A stretch of DNA of 26,726 bases from contig QKYT01000413.1 in NCBI GenBank assembly GCA_003550305.1, forward strand, positions 13,912 through 40,637. The letters run 5' to 3'. Below the pieces are notes generated by a model. The model was not told where the DNA came from and did not search any database. It saw only the letters and a list, made by a program, of their open reading frames with translations. The DNA is from Glomus cerebriforme (taxonomy: Eukaryota > Glomeromycota > Glomeromycetes > Glomerales > Glomeraceae). How positions within the stretch are numbered: position 1 is the first letter of the stretch; each line of letters starts with the position of its first letter. Position numbers and translations under genes: made by a program. Shown piece by piece: positions 1 through 11,752 of this stretch.

Positions 1-58
<58 letters not shown>

Positions 59-912
59 TTTATTTCTTCTTTTTCTTTTTTTTTATTTCATTTATTCTTT
101 CTTTTTGTGTATTTCCTTTAGGATGCTTTAGCTTGATTGCCTAGTAATATAAATGATAAAAAAATAAAAAAAAATGCATATTTACTTTTACTATATTAAC
201 GCGTATTGTCATTTTTTATTGTGTTTAGTTTAATTAATTAAAACCCTATAAATAAATAATTTCTATAAATAAAATTTTATTATCCGAACCTATTTTCTGA
301 GGTTGTTACAAATAAGACATGTAACAGAATGTTACAATTAAATTTATCTTATTTATATAATTAAAATTTTTTTATAATATAATACTTTAAAAAAAATTTT
401 AATTTTTAAATTTTAATAATAATTAAAAAATTTATATAATAATTAAAATTTTATAATTTTATTATAATAAGTTACATTTTTCTATATATATAGAGAATGT
501 ATTCATGATTTATATAATCTAATACAATAAATATGATTAACTTGTCTATAATTTTATTAAAAATCTTTTCAAAATTCTATTTAAATGCATTTTATAATAA
601 TTTTTTTTTTTTGCTATTTATTTTAAAAATTTTTAATAAATTATATATATATTTATTATTTTTAATAAAGCAATTTTATATCAAATTATTAAAAGATAAA
701 TATTTTAAATATTACTTAAAATAAATTTATCAATTTTATTTAGCATTAATTATTTTTATTTTATTTTAATTATGCTATAGCAAAAAAAAATATACATATA
801 TATAATTTATAATTTTTAAATAAATCATGATTTTTAATAATAAATTACTAATGCATCTAATAATATCTGATATTTCGAAAAAAAAGCATTTTAGCATTAT
901 TTTACTTTAATT
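1..912. other. AT-rich intergenic DNA, poly-T at left edge
   Basis: Opens with an uninterrupted run of 57 T and continues as very AT-rich sequence with short A/T runs and ATA stretches. One small open frame on the + strand (533-724) encodes almost only I, L, F, Y, K and N, as expected from AT-rich non-coding DNA, so it is not called as a gene. The right end is the downstream flank of the uracil phosphoribosyltransferase gene. I see no RNA gene, repeat family or conserved protein here. Confidence 0.6.
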
Positions 913-2027
<1,115 letters not shown>

Positions 2028-2039
2028 CTTTTTTTAAAA

Positions 2040-2849
2040 AAAGGATGTAGTTAGAAGTAAACTATAGTATCGTGAAAGAGATATCCAATACATTAAATAT
2101 TCGAACAATGGTACCATTATTTTGATCAATTTAAGGTTTTGTGGTTTTGGTGAGAAAATGAGAAAAAGAAAGACTAGGTGATTAGGTATTTAATTTATAA
2201 GAAATTATCAAAGATCACCATGTTAGTGATCGACATCACGTTTTAGTCAGAAGAAAAAAGGTTTAAGTTCAAAAAGGCAGTTCAGAATCACGGAATAGAA
2301 ATTTTATCCAATCATATAAATAAGGTTAAATCGAATTCGCTCATCAGTTTTTCCTATTTTATCCATCATCCCGAAATATTTTCGGTCAATATATACTTGT
2401 GGATAGGGGAAAAAAAATTTTTTTTCATCCTTCCACAATCAAAGGAGTTATGATGATAATAGGCTGTATGATGAAAAGAGTACCTCGTTTTTTAAACTTG
2501 GGACCAAATGATAAAGTGTGCTTGGCCACTTATACCTTGTTACATTATTAAAGCACACATAATGTCTATCTGAACAAAAAAAAATATCTTTGATATTATT
2601 TGGAAGTGATTAATTATTAAAAAATTTTTTGAAGTAAAGATGTTTTATCTTTATAATGCTGAAATGGTTAAGTATTTTTTTTTTTTTTTTTTGTTGTTGT
2701 TTTTTAAAAATTTATGGTAGTTATAAGTGATTAAAGTGTTCTTTATACTGTATATATTATTAAAAATTTTATTAAATCAATTCTTACGCTTTTAAGACAT
2801 TATTTCATATTTTAATATTGTCCGTTAAAATAATCACACTCAAAAATCA
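2040..2849. other. Intergenic / unresolved 5' region of the UPRT gene
   Basis: About 0.8 kb between the first recognisable UPRT exon and the stop of the MRPL47-like gene. It must hold the UPRT start exon and promoter if that gene is intact. Around 2440-2570 the sequence is less AT-rich and open on both strands, which may be a coding relic (see findings). The rest is AT-rich with a T run near 2675-2692. Confidence 0.45.
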
Positions 2850-3558
2850 TTATTTTTTTCTCAATCTTGAATTATTTCTATCACCAATTCTACTTTTTCT
2901 TAAATGTCGTTTATCTTCTTGTTTTTGTGATTTTGGTGGTTCATAACTCCAATGAGGTTCAGGAACTTTATCTAATCCAAATAACTTTGGATCTTTACGT
3001 ATAGCATATTCATAAGCTACTCTACGTTCGCTTAATACATGCTTAATTCTTGCCATCGATTTTTGACACTTCGTTCATTTTCCCCAATTTAAAATGTACG
3101 CGTTAAAAATCAATAATAATAATGTCAACTCCTAATATAGAAAGAAATCATACCTTGAATGTTCTTTCACGAAATGCTTCGCTCCATGGTTGATTATGTA
3201 TTTTGTTCCATCTTTTTGCTTCTAACCACATCGTACCAAGCAAATTACGCTCTTTAAGTAAAACATACCAAAGTTTATGTAAATCTTCAAATGATTTGCG
3301 TCTTAATTCTGATGCTGTCCATGCTCGTCCTAAAAAAAAATTAAAAAGTATAGCTTTTTTTTTAAAAAAAAAAAAAAATTCATGAAAATGAAATTAACCT
3401 GTAGTCATTTCCTTTATTGTTGGTACTGGATTGGGATTTTTAGCGCCTCCCTGAAAAAATTCATATAATCCTACTACTCCTTTATGTGTACTAGGTTTCC
3501 ATTCAAATAATCTACTTGTAGTTTGTAATGAACGACATATAATTGAAAATTTATTCAT
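2850..3558 (-). CDS. MRPL47: Mitochondrial large-subunit ribosomal protein uL29m (MRPL47 family)
   Basis: Component of the mitochondrial large ribosomal subunit (MRP-L47 family; yeast Mrpl4). Three exons, 3399-3558, 3154-3329 and 2850-3068, join in phase to 184 residues. The start at 3558 opens [12 protein letters not shown], a short basic and hydrophobic stretch consistent with a mitochondrial presequence. Family-typical sequence follows: residues 54-80 contain [20 protein letters not shown] and WYVLLKERN, then the [19 protein letters not shown] region, and exon 3 begins [16 protein letters not shown]. The C-terminus is basic and rich in K/R. Splice donors are GTTAAT and GTATGA; acceptors are TTTTAG and CGAAG. 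A Cbf1-like ATCACATGA lies about 110 bp upstream of the start. The gene is tail-to-head with UPRT on the same strand. Confidence 0.93.
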
Positions 3559-3924
3559 TTTATTTATTTATTGTTTTTTTTTTAAAAAAAAAAAAATATA
3601 GAAAAAAAGAAAGATTTTTTTTTTTGTTGATAAATTTATCAAAGATCGATTTATATCTGATGAGCAATCACATGATTACTTAATTTAATTATACATTATC
3701 TAAAGAGAAGTTATGAGAATATAATGTTGCAGTAATAATATCAATCAATTTATCATAATTTCACTCTCAAATATAAAATCCAATAACTTTTTTAAACAAT
3801 ATTATACAATAAAAAAAAAAACATTTTTTCTTTTTCTTTTTTTTTTTTCTACCTTTGTATATTTTGGTTCACCTGTAAAATCTTTTTAAATTCTCTTGTT
3901 TTCTTTTTGTTGTTAATTATGCAA
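3559..3924. other. Intergenic region upstream of the MRPL47-like gene
   Basis: Short spacer between the MRPL47 start codon and the stop codon of the three-RRM gene, both on the minus strand, so it holds the MRPL47 promoter and the RRM gene's 3' UTR. It contains long T and A runs (3575-3625, 3810-3850) and one clear palindromic site (3667-3675). No other coding sequence seen. Confidence 0.6.
3667..3675. promoter_or_regulatory. Cbf1/CDEI-like E-box ATCACATGA
   Basis: Exact match to the yeast Cbf1 consensus RTCACRTGA, 109 bp upstream of the MRPL47-like start codon. Cbf1 in yeasts controls sulphur, respiratory and, in some species, ribosomal-protein genes. Its relevance here is inferred only from the match and position. 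Confidence 0.3.
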
Positions 3925-6900
3925 TTATGCATATCGATCAAAATTCACGTCAATAATACGACCTCCATATGTATATCCACTAAATTTTTCTATTAAAAAA
4001 AAACAAAATACTATATCAGACATGGAACATGATATATAAATAATAATCTTCATCTTCTATTAAACTTACCAACGGCAAAACGAGCCGATTCACTGGATTC
4101 AAATGAAACTATACCGGCACCTTTAGGTCTTCCATTTTGTTCTAAAATCTCGGCCCTAATTACATTCCCTATTTTATTTAATATTAAAATGTATTATATA
4201 TATATATTATAAATTTTGTAATATGAATATAATAAGAAAATAATAATAATAAAAAAAATTCTTTAATTATATTTACCGCAGTGTTTGAAAAGTTCTCTTA
4301 AATCGAGATTTGTTGTAGTAAAAGGTAGCTAATTTTTCCCAACAAAAAAAAGGGTGCCAATATTATTAATCCCAACTTATTTCTTTTTTAGCTTTGATTT
4401 ATATCTCATTAAAAAGAATTAAAATAAATTTTCTATGAAAACTATCTTTCTTCTCTTCTCCTCCAACACCATCACACACTCTCTTTTTTTTCAAATAATA
4501 TTAATGCACAAAAGAAAAGAAATTTTAAACTTAAAAAAACACTCATCAGATAATCGCTCCATAAACAACTACAACCACAACCCATATTTAACAACTCATT
4601 TCAACGTCTTTTGTTATTATTAAACCTTACATTTCTGACAAAGATTTGATTTCCAGCTCCCCCACCGGTTGCACCAGGTGTAGGGTAGAAACCTGCTGAC
4701 CCGTCATATCCAGCAGTTCCTGGGTATGGCGCACCGTAACCTCCTCCAAATCCACCGGCATAATCCATCATGCCTGCACCTGCAGCGCCGAAATCATTAT
4801 ACCCGCCATATCCATCGTATTGATCTGGGACAGGAACCATAGATTGATAACCTCCTGGATATGCTGGATTAGGAGCTGGTGGTGCACCATAAAATCCTGC
4901 ATTTCCACCATGAGGAAAATGACTACCGCCTCCATATGGTCGAGGAGGACGTGCTGAAAATCTTGGTGGTGGTGGTCCTCCAGCAAAACGATCCTACGTT
5001 ATATGAATGATAAAGGAAAAAAAGTGTATTCGGGAAAAAAAACCCACCAACTCAATACTTGCCTCTCAATATAAATCATTATTCACACGCCCTCACCAAG
5101 GATAAAAAAAAAATAATTAAGGTAGAAGAAACATGCCCATTTTGAGCCACGTTATAAACCACAATTGCAATAAATTATTCTTTTTTTTTCCATCCAAATT
5201 TTAAACCAAACAAACAGCATCCCACCTCACGGACTTCAATCCTTCTACCATTCATTTCGTACCCATCGTACATAGCTAAAATAAAAATAACCATTTAGCT
5301 TATAAATCCCTAAATATCAACCACACTTGTTCATTAATTATCATCTTTCTTTCTTTCGCTTTTTTTTCCCCTATAAAATCTATACAAATCCTATACTTAT
5401 GCACAACATACAAATCGCATTAGCAGCATCTGTTGACGTTTCAAACAGTACAGTTCCTGAACCTTTAGGTCGTCGGTCAGGACCAACAAGAATGTCCGCT
5501 CGGATTATATTTCCTGTTTAATCATAAATAAATAATAAATAAACATGAATAATAGATCTACATCAATAAAAAAAATCATGTCGTACCTGCAGCCCTAAAT
5601 AGATCTTTTAATTCTTGCCATCCTACTGAGAATGGCAACTTTAAATGACGCGTATGGAATATAATATAACATTATCAAATGAAACAATTAACATGAATAT
5701 TTCTTTGATAATTAAGATTTCCCACTTACATTTCCTACATAAATTTGCCTTCCCGCATTACTGGTTATATTTGGGTGATGATGATGGTGGTGATTTCCAG
5801 TAGGAGGAAATCCAGCAGTTTTTTCAGGTCTAATATTTAAACCTGTACCGAATTTAGCCTCTGATTCACGATCCTAGATAATAAGAATGTTAAAAGCTAT
5901 AATAAAATAATTAATAATAATAATAAATTATTAATTCCAGGTACCTCTCGAATAAATACAGGTCTTCCTAATAGATGTGTATCGTTAAGTGTTTGGATAG
6001 CCCGCCTAGCCTCTTCCGGTGTACGATACTCAACCACCCTAAAATCATGAATATATATATATATTTCAATCCTCCTCAATTCTCTAGAAACAGGTGTGAA
6101 ATGGTAGAACTTATAGACTTACCCACAACCCTATGAAAATAAAAAATTTAACATTAGTTTGAATTTATTACTAAAAAAACGCACGATAATTATTGATTAC
6201 CTTTGACATGCCATTAGGTTGCATCAACACATCTGCAAATACAACTTCACCAGCTATATAAAATAAAATTTTTTTTTTTAAAAAAAATGTTGATTCAAGA
6301 AATAAAATAATTTTTAAAAATATTACGAACCTTGACGCATAAAATCCTTTAATTGACCCCATTTAACTTCATAAGCTAAATTACCAACATAAACACGGCA
6401 TTCCTTTTGTGATCTCTGAGAAGCATTTATAGCTTCCAAAAATACAAAATGAAAATATAACGCATTTATTATATGATTATTACATATAATAAAAAAAGAA
6501 AAATATAAAATAAACATATAGTTAAAATCTACTTTCAAACCTTGTGAGAAATGTTTTGATGACGAGGATAATGAGGATGATGTTGATCTCTTTATACTAA
6601 TGCGTCCTTGGATCGAATTCTTTGATGATGATGATGAAAAAGGTTTCAACTTACCTGCCGATTCTCTTGCTGATAATCTTTGACCATAAGTTCTATCAGG
6701 TCTAAAATTAGTATTACGAATATCTCTTGAACGACTTTCCCTTCTATCCCGCTCCCTTTCAGATCGTTGAGGTTCCCTTGTATTACTATGCCTTTCCCTT
6801 TCAAGTTCTCGTTCTCTTCTTTCCCTTTCTGATTCATAATGATCGTTATATGATGGACGACGAGTTGTAGGACGATAAGAATCTGTATATGGTTCTCTTG

Positions 6901-7302
6901 GCGGTGTACGCGGTGAACGGGAACGTCTTGGAGATCGACGTGGCGACCTAGAACGACGAGGAGATCTAGAACGTCGACGTGGCGATTGAGATCTGCTAGT
7001 AGTTATTCTTAATGAATGATCGAAGTATCCCCTTGTCAATAAAATTGAATCATTAGTACGTTCTAAAATCAAGAATTTAAAATAAATGTGGTAAAAAAGG
7101 GCAAATACCTTCGCCGATGTCTATATTCTTCTTCGTCTACTCGACTACGTCTACGATCTTCTTCATAAAGCTCTTCATGGTTATCGAGTTCATCAGGAGC
7201 TGTTAAAGAATTCAGTGTTGTATTGATTGGATCAACCATGTCATCGGTGGGAGTATGTGGCCCTGGTGACATTTTTTCTGAACTATCTCCCCAGTTACTC
7301 AT
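3925..7302 (-). CDS. RS-rich RNA-binding protein with three RRMs (Gbp2/Hrb1-like)
   Basis: Fourteen exons give about 622 residues: 7109-7302, 6541-7031, 6331-6432, 6201-6253, 6123-6130, 5945-6038, 5730-5873, 5587-5638, 5412-5513, 5226-5275, 4631-4993, 4277-4328, 4070-4168, 3925-3989. An acidic start (MSNWGDSSEKMSPG) leads into an RS region (SRSPRR repeats, then R/E-rich) to about residue 160. RRM1 lies near 240-315 (RNP2 VYVGNL, RNP1 KGCGVVEY), RRM2 near 355-432 (IYVGNL, KGSGTVLF) and RRM3 near 545-620 (IFVRNL, KGAGIVSF). A Gly/Pro/Tyr-rich linker separates RRM2 and RRM3. RS region plus three RRMs is the plan of yeast Gbp2/Hrb1, SR-like nuclear mRNA export and quality-control factors; animal HNRNPM is related. 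The exon 2 acceptor is uncertain: 7031 follows a TACTAAT branch site and keeps frame, and about 6997 also keeps frame. Others were checked for phase. Confidence 0.9.
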
Positions 7303-7400
7303 CTTTTATCGTGAGTATTAAATTCAACTTTTTTTTTTGAGAAATAATATAGCGAATCAGCTCAGTTAAATTATATACATAAAAGTAATTTTAGATTTAA

Positions 7401-7408
7401 TGACGTCA
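7401..7408. promoter_or_regulatory. CRE/ATF palindrome TGACGTCA
   Basis: Perfect 8-bp bZIP (CRE) palindrome about 100 bp upstream of the three-RRM gene's start codon. Such sites bind ATF/CREB-type factors in fungi. Function here is inferred from motif and position only. Confidence 0.35.
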
Positions 7409-7416
7409 TAAGTAAC

Positions 7417-7452
7417 GATTGTCAAATTTTAAATGATTGTCAAATTTTAAAT
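7417..7452. repeat. Two tandem 18-bp copies of GATTGTCAAATTTTAAAT
   Basis: Perfect head-to-tail duplication, 7417-7434 and 7435-7452, directly beyond the CRE palindrome in the promoter side of the three-RRM gene. It could be a recent slippage product or a doubled protein-binding site. Confidence 0.8.
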
Positions 7453-7642
7453 CGAATTCCTTTTTTTTTTATAGATCTTTAAGATCTTTAAGAAGATTAA
7501 AATTATTTCAAAAGTATTATATAATAATTTATTTCAATTAAATATACATATATATATATAATTTTAAATAATAATTTCACATATAAATTCATATTCTAAT
7601 TTTTTTTTTTTTCATAAATAAAAATAAGTATCTATCAAATTT

Positions 7643-8995
7643 TCATTTATTGGCAATTTGAATTTCATAATTTTGAACTATTTCAATTAATCTTTTCGAT
7701 GTCAAATTATCTAAATCATTTGTTTGATTTGGATTAAATATAGAAATATGAGCATCAATTTCATCATCATTGTTACTTGGTATAGACGAAAAGTATGTCA
7801 ACACATTGGACGGTGGAACTGAGATGAAAGTTCTTGGTTTATTATATTCGCCTTTTGGTGCAATCTAAAAAAAAAAAATAATAAATTTTAATACTTTTTA
7901 AAATTTTTTTTTTTTTTTAAAAAAAAAAAAGAATTAAAAAATTTTAACTTACCTCTGTATAATAACAATGAAAAGAATGTTCTATTTGCAATAGTCGATG
8001 AATTCTATAAAATCAAAAAATAATTTGTCATGAAAAATATTTTATAAAAATTTTTTCAATATCAAAATTTATAATTTACCTTTCTTTTAATCCAATAGGA
8101 TTAAATAAAACACTAACAAATTCTAAATAACCTCCCAAAACTTCAGCACCTTGAGAAACTTTGTCTTTATTATAATAAGCAGCACCCATAGCTGCACCAA
8201 TAGCTGTCACACCAGCTGCTAAACCAGCTATTAAACTCCATTTTCCCCATCCTGATTCTGAAGCTTGAGTTGTCTCCACAGATTTTTCTGCAGCCACAGC
8301 GGTCTCTTGAGTAGCTATAAATCCTCCAGCTGTAGCAGCATTTGATAATAAAGTATATGCACCGGTAATATTTCGTGTTGCTTTACCAGCTCGTCCTAAT
8401 GCAGCCCTAGTAAAAACATCATGATCTACTCCAAAATATGGTGTATCATACGCAAGTAATCCAACTATTTTCGGTGGTGTCGACTCTGTATGAATTGCAT
8501 ATTTTATAATTGCATCTGCGGCTATTATATATAAAAATATTTAGTAAATATATATATATATATATCCAATTTTTTGATAAGGATCTTATCTCACTTACCT
8601 AAAATACCACCCATAGAATGTCCAACTAGACATATCCAAACATCACCTTTACCATTTATCTCTTTTTCTTTATCTTGAATAGTATGTTCTAGCCATAAAC
8701 AAAACATTTCAACAGCTTTTTCTAAATCCCCTCGAGTTTCATATCGAGGATAAATTAATGATTTTGCTTCTACGCTTGGTATAGCATCTGTTAATGCATT
8801 TTCAAGACGAACTGGGAAATCCTAATATATATTAAATAAAAATTAATATCTAAAGAAAGAAATGGTGTGACCAAAGTAACCATGATTGCCAAGAAAGTTA
8901 TTAAATCAAACCTTAAAAGTATGATCATCCCCTTTAAAGCCATGAATGAATATAATTAAAAGTTTATGATAATTGTCAGGTGTAGATTTAGACAT
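7643..8995 (-). CDS. Alpha/beta-hydrolase, putative membrane-anchored serine lipase/esterase
   Basis: Five exons, 8912-8995, 8599-8821, 8080-8521, 7953-8004 and 7643-7864, give 340 residues. The start MSKSTPDNYHKLL runs into a buried strand and HG loop (LLIIFIHGFKGDDHTF), then LVGHSMGGIL, whose GHSMG is the nucleophile elbow (Ser97), then IVGLLAYDTPYFG. This is the layout of DUF676/PGAP1-like lipases and putative serine esterases acting on lipids or acyl esters. A Gly/Ala-rich hydrophobic helix at about residues 197-218 (WSLIAGLAAGVTAIGAAMGA) looks like a single membrane anchor. The C-terminal part (ISVPPSNVL onward) is not recognised, and the catalytic Asp and His are not assigned. The intron after exon 2 falls just behind the nucleophile elbow. 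Substrate unknown. Confidence 0.82.
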
Positions 8996-8999
8996 TTTC

Positions 9000-10092
9000 G
9001 TATATTTTTGTTATTGTATAGCAGATAGGATGATGTTCAATTCACTTGAGAAATTCGGAGGGTTTATATAATATCTCATTGATCAACAACAATTAGTAAT
9101 TTTTTCAATATTCATTGGAGGAATTGATTTTTTTTTGAATTCATTCAGATTTTCCAATTTTAATTTCGATTAAAATCATTCAAATTTTGAATCCGTTCAA
9201 ATTTTCCAATTTCATCTATTTCAAATAACAAATTCATTCAATTTTCCAAAACAGTTTAATCCGTTTCCCCATACCCAATTCTTCGAATTCTAGTGCCTTC
9301 CAATTCTCAGATCGAAGCCTAACTAAAAATGGAAATTATAAATAAACGTTGTAAGCCAAGAGATTTAGCTCGATGAATAAAATGGATCATTTGTCAAGAA
9401 GATAAAGCATTAAGGGTTTGAAATAAAAAAAAAATAATAATAATGAATAAACAATAGTCCTCCAATGAAATGTCACTGGGAAATTTACGGCACAGATTGT
9501 ATTACAGATTAAAAGACGACAATAATCATTATTGTTTTTCCGTTTAGTTTCAGGATCTATTTTTTGATTTCGTTAATGATGTCTTCAATGCCAACCTTAG
9601 TTAAATTCGATGTATGAACTATAATCTTATATTATCTGTTGATAATATAGTTTAATTTTCCTTGATGTAATATTTAATACCAAAATGATACACTTTTCTC
9701 TTACAAATAAATACATTTTGGGCGAATCCTTTTCTCTTACAAATATAATTGAGGATAATCATGTTCCGCTAATAATAGTAAATCAAACGATTTTCGAATC
9801 AAAAAGATTACCGAGTTATAATGGGCGCATAGAACTTCATATATAAATTTAATTATTGTATGGATTTTATAATTTCATAACAATTTTTTTTATTCATTAA
9901 AATTAACAAAGAAAGGGGTTTATCGTGACACAGAAAAATACATGTAAAAAGGATTAAGACTCCAATAATTAATAATTAATTAAACTCATTCTCACTTTTC
10001 TTTTTCCCCTTTTTTCCTTTTCCTTTCCTTTTTCTTTTATACCTTTTATCTTTTCCTTCCTTCCTTTTTTTTTTTTTTTTTTTTTTTTTTAC

Positions 10093-10131
<39 letters not shown>
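9000..10131. other. Gene-poor region with degenerate repeats and decayed coding-like sequence
   Basis: 9130-9250 repeats a loose motif of the form TTCAAATTTTCCAATTT several times. 9329-9520 reads like broken coding sequence on the + strand (see findings). A 16-bp sequence, TTTTCTCTTACAAATA, occurs twice near 9691 and 9732. 10000-10131 is pyrimidine-rich and ends in a long T run. No intact gene or RNA gene was found. Confidence 0.5.

Positions 10132-10133
<2 letters not shown>
10063..10133. repeat. Long poly-T tract (interrupted once by ACAG)
   Basis: About 70 bases of T broken by ACAG near 10091-10094. On the minus strand it is a poly-A tract starting directly behind the stop codon of the secreted-protein gene, so it forms the start of that gene's 3' UTR. 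Simple-sequence slippage is the likely cause. Confidence 0.85.
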
Positions 10134-10138
<5 letters not shown>

Positions 10139-10842
10139 ACAGTAATTCTTATACAATCGTCTTGAGCACCTAAAACATTTTATAAAGGATTTAAATAACT
10201 TTTTTTAAAAAAAATAAAAATAAACTTATAAATTTTCTTACCTCTTTTAGCAATTGGCATAATGAGAGGTTGATGAGAGACAGAAGAAGACATAGAACAA
10301 ATTCTGTATCTACCATTAGGTAAACCACGAGTACCATCCTCACTAACGACATTTACAACTGAAAGACCTTTTTTGCTTTTATCTTCTACTCCTTTAAAGA
10401 ATCCAAATTCTTTGGAATTTGGGGGACGGTTACCTTCAAGACTTTGAATAGTTACGTGTATATGACCTTTTATAACACCATGATCATTAAGTTGTTGTGG
10501 TTTAGTATAATATTGAGTATCTGGATCACTAAAGTGCCCAGTTTCTAAATTATCAACTAAAACCTTAACTAAAAATGATTTATTAGGTTTAATTACTGCT
10601 TCATTTGATGGAGAAATAATCAATGATGAAGTCATTTTGTTGACAGATGGAATAGTTCCTTGGATGGTTGAAGAGAAAGAACCTCCAGGAATTTGCTTTC
10701 CATCAGTTGGTGGTAGTGATTTTGGTTTTTTTGGTTTTTTTTTTCCAGATTTTTTGCCGTCTGGAACATTGTTTGGAATTGATAAAACTTCGGTAGCTAA
10801 GAGAACTAGGAGAACAATCGAGTAAATAAGAATGAATTTCAT
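10132..10842 (-). CDS. Small secreted protein, conserved fungal family of unknown function
   Basis: Two exons, 10242-10842 and 10132-10169, give 212 residues. The start MKFILIYSIVLLVLLATEVL is a clear signal peptide with likely cleavage near residue 21. A Lys/Pro/Gly-rich segment follows (about residues 28-50). The globular part carries LETGHFSDPDTQYYTKPQQL, GVIKGHIHVTIQSLEG, KEFGFFKGV, GLPNGRYRICSMSSSVSHQP and, across the splice, AKRGAQDDCIRITV. As I recall, this pattern (GHxHVTIQ, FFKG, LPxGxYR, NHQP/SHQP, a terminal C) marks a family of fungal secretome proteins often mislabelled 'ribosomal protein s17'; it is not ribosomal. Two Cys, in RICSM and DDCIR, could form a disulfide. The last exon is 38 nt. 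Role unknown; extracellular or cell-wall location inferred from the signal peptide. Confidence 0.85.
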
Positions 10843-11752
10843 TATTGAATTTGAGTTTTTTTTTTGTAAAAAAAAAAGAAGGTTTGCAAGAAAAAGAAAA
10901 AGTGTAATTTAGAAAAAGTAAAGAATTGACGCGTTTCGCTTGAAGAAATTTGCACCAGGCAATAAAATAAATGATTCAGTAGATAATAATTTTTAAAGAA
11001 AGCGCAAACATGGATGTTTAAATATCATAAAAATCATTATCATGTGCCACTATTTAAAACAGTTTTTTTAATAATGAATGATATAGTTAATTAGTTAATT
11101 AGAATGAAAGAAAAAGCACATGCTTTTCTCCTTTTTTTATTATTATTTCCTTTTGATCAATCGAATAAAAGAAACAAAAAGAAGGGATAACATTACTAAA
11201 AGAAATTCATATTCATTATATTTATTAAAAAATTTACTATTTAGGAAGATATTAAATTAATACACAACACATCACACATGTTAATCTTCGAAACGTGATG
11301 TTTGGGATATGTCTATCAATTACGAAAGAATTTAGACTCACAGACTCACAAGGCTAGTTGTGTAACAGCCAAGCTTTTTTGGCTCAAATCTTTAAAAAAA
11401 AAATTTTCCGGGCTTACGGCAGTAGAAATGATCCGTTAATTATGTTTTTAAAAATATAATAATATTGGATATTATGACTAAATTTAGCAATATTACTGGT
11501 TGTAAATTATCACGTGATAAATATATAAAAGTTTTTAACTTTAACAGATCAAAAAATTTTTTAATATTACCAAAAAAAAAAATTTTTCTATTAGTTTAAA
11601 TGTTAATTTTTTGTAATACAGGAAAAAAAATTTCGGGAAATAAACAAATAGAAGTGAAAATAATAAAACTAAAAAAAGAACTATTATAATCCCACCCAAA
11701 AATATAAAAAAATAAAATCAAAAAAGTTGAATAACAAAAAAAAAATTATTAT
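10843..11752. other. Intergenic region
   Basis: Contains the promoter side of the secreted-protein gene and the 3' flank of the histone gene. AT-rich. A 6-bp stem hairpin lies at 11367-11384 (AGCCAA / TTGGCT, 6-nt loop) and a 14-bp perfect palindrome at 11507-11520. No coding sequence recognised. Confidence 0.55.
11507..11520. promoter_or_regulatory. 14-bp palindrome TTATCACGTGATAA with Cbf1-like core
   Basis: Perfect palindrome containing ATCACGTGA, an exact RTCACRTGA match. It sits about 235 bp downstream of the histone stop and about 665 bp upstream of the secreted-protein start, so a target gene is not obvious. Confidence 0.3.

Noticed and set aside
10132..10842. Retrocopy origin of the secreted-protein gene, because a poly-A tract follows its stop codon directly
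   Set aside because: The gene keeps a spliced intron in phase, and similar T/A runs occur all over the window.
10180..10842. Label 'ribosomal protein s17' for the secreted protein
   Set aside because: It has a signal peptide and no ribosomal-protein motif; the name is a known mislabel of this fungal family.
11367..11384. Hairpin followed by T-rich DNA as a bacterial-type terminator
   Set aside because: The window is eukaryotic nuclear DNA; a 6-bp stem is expected by chance here.
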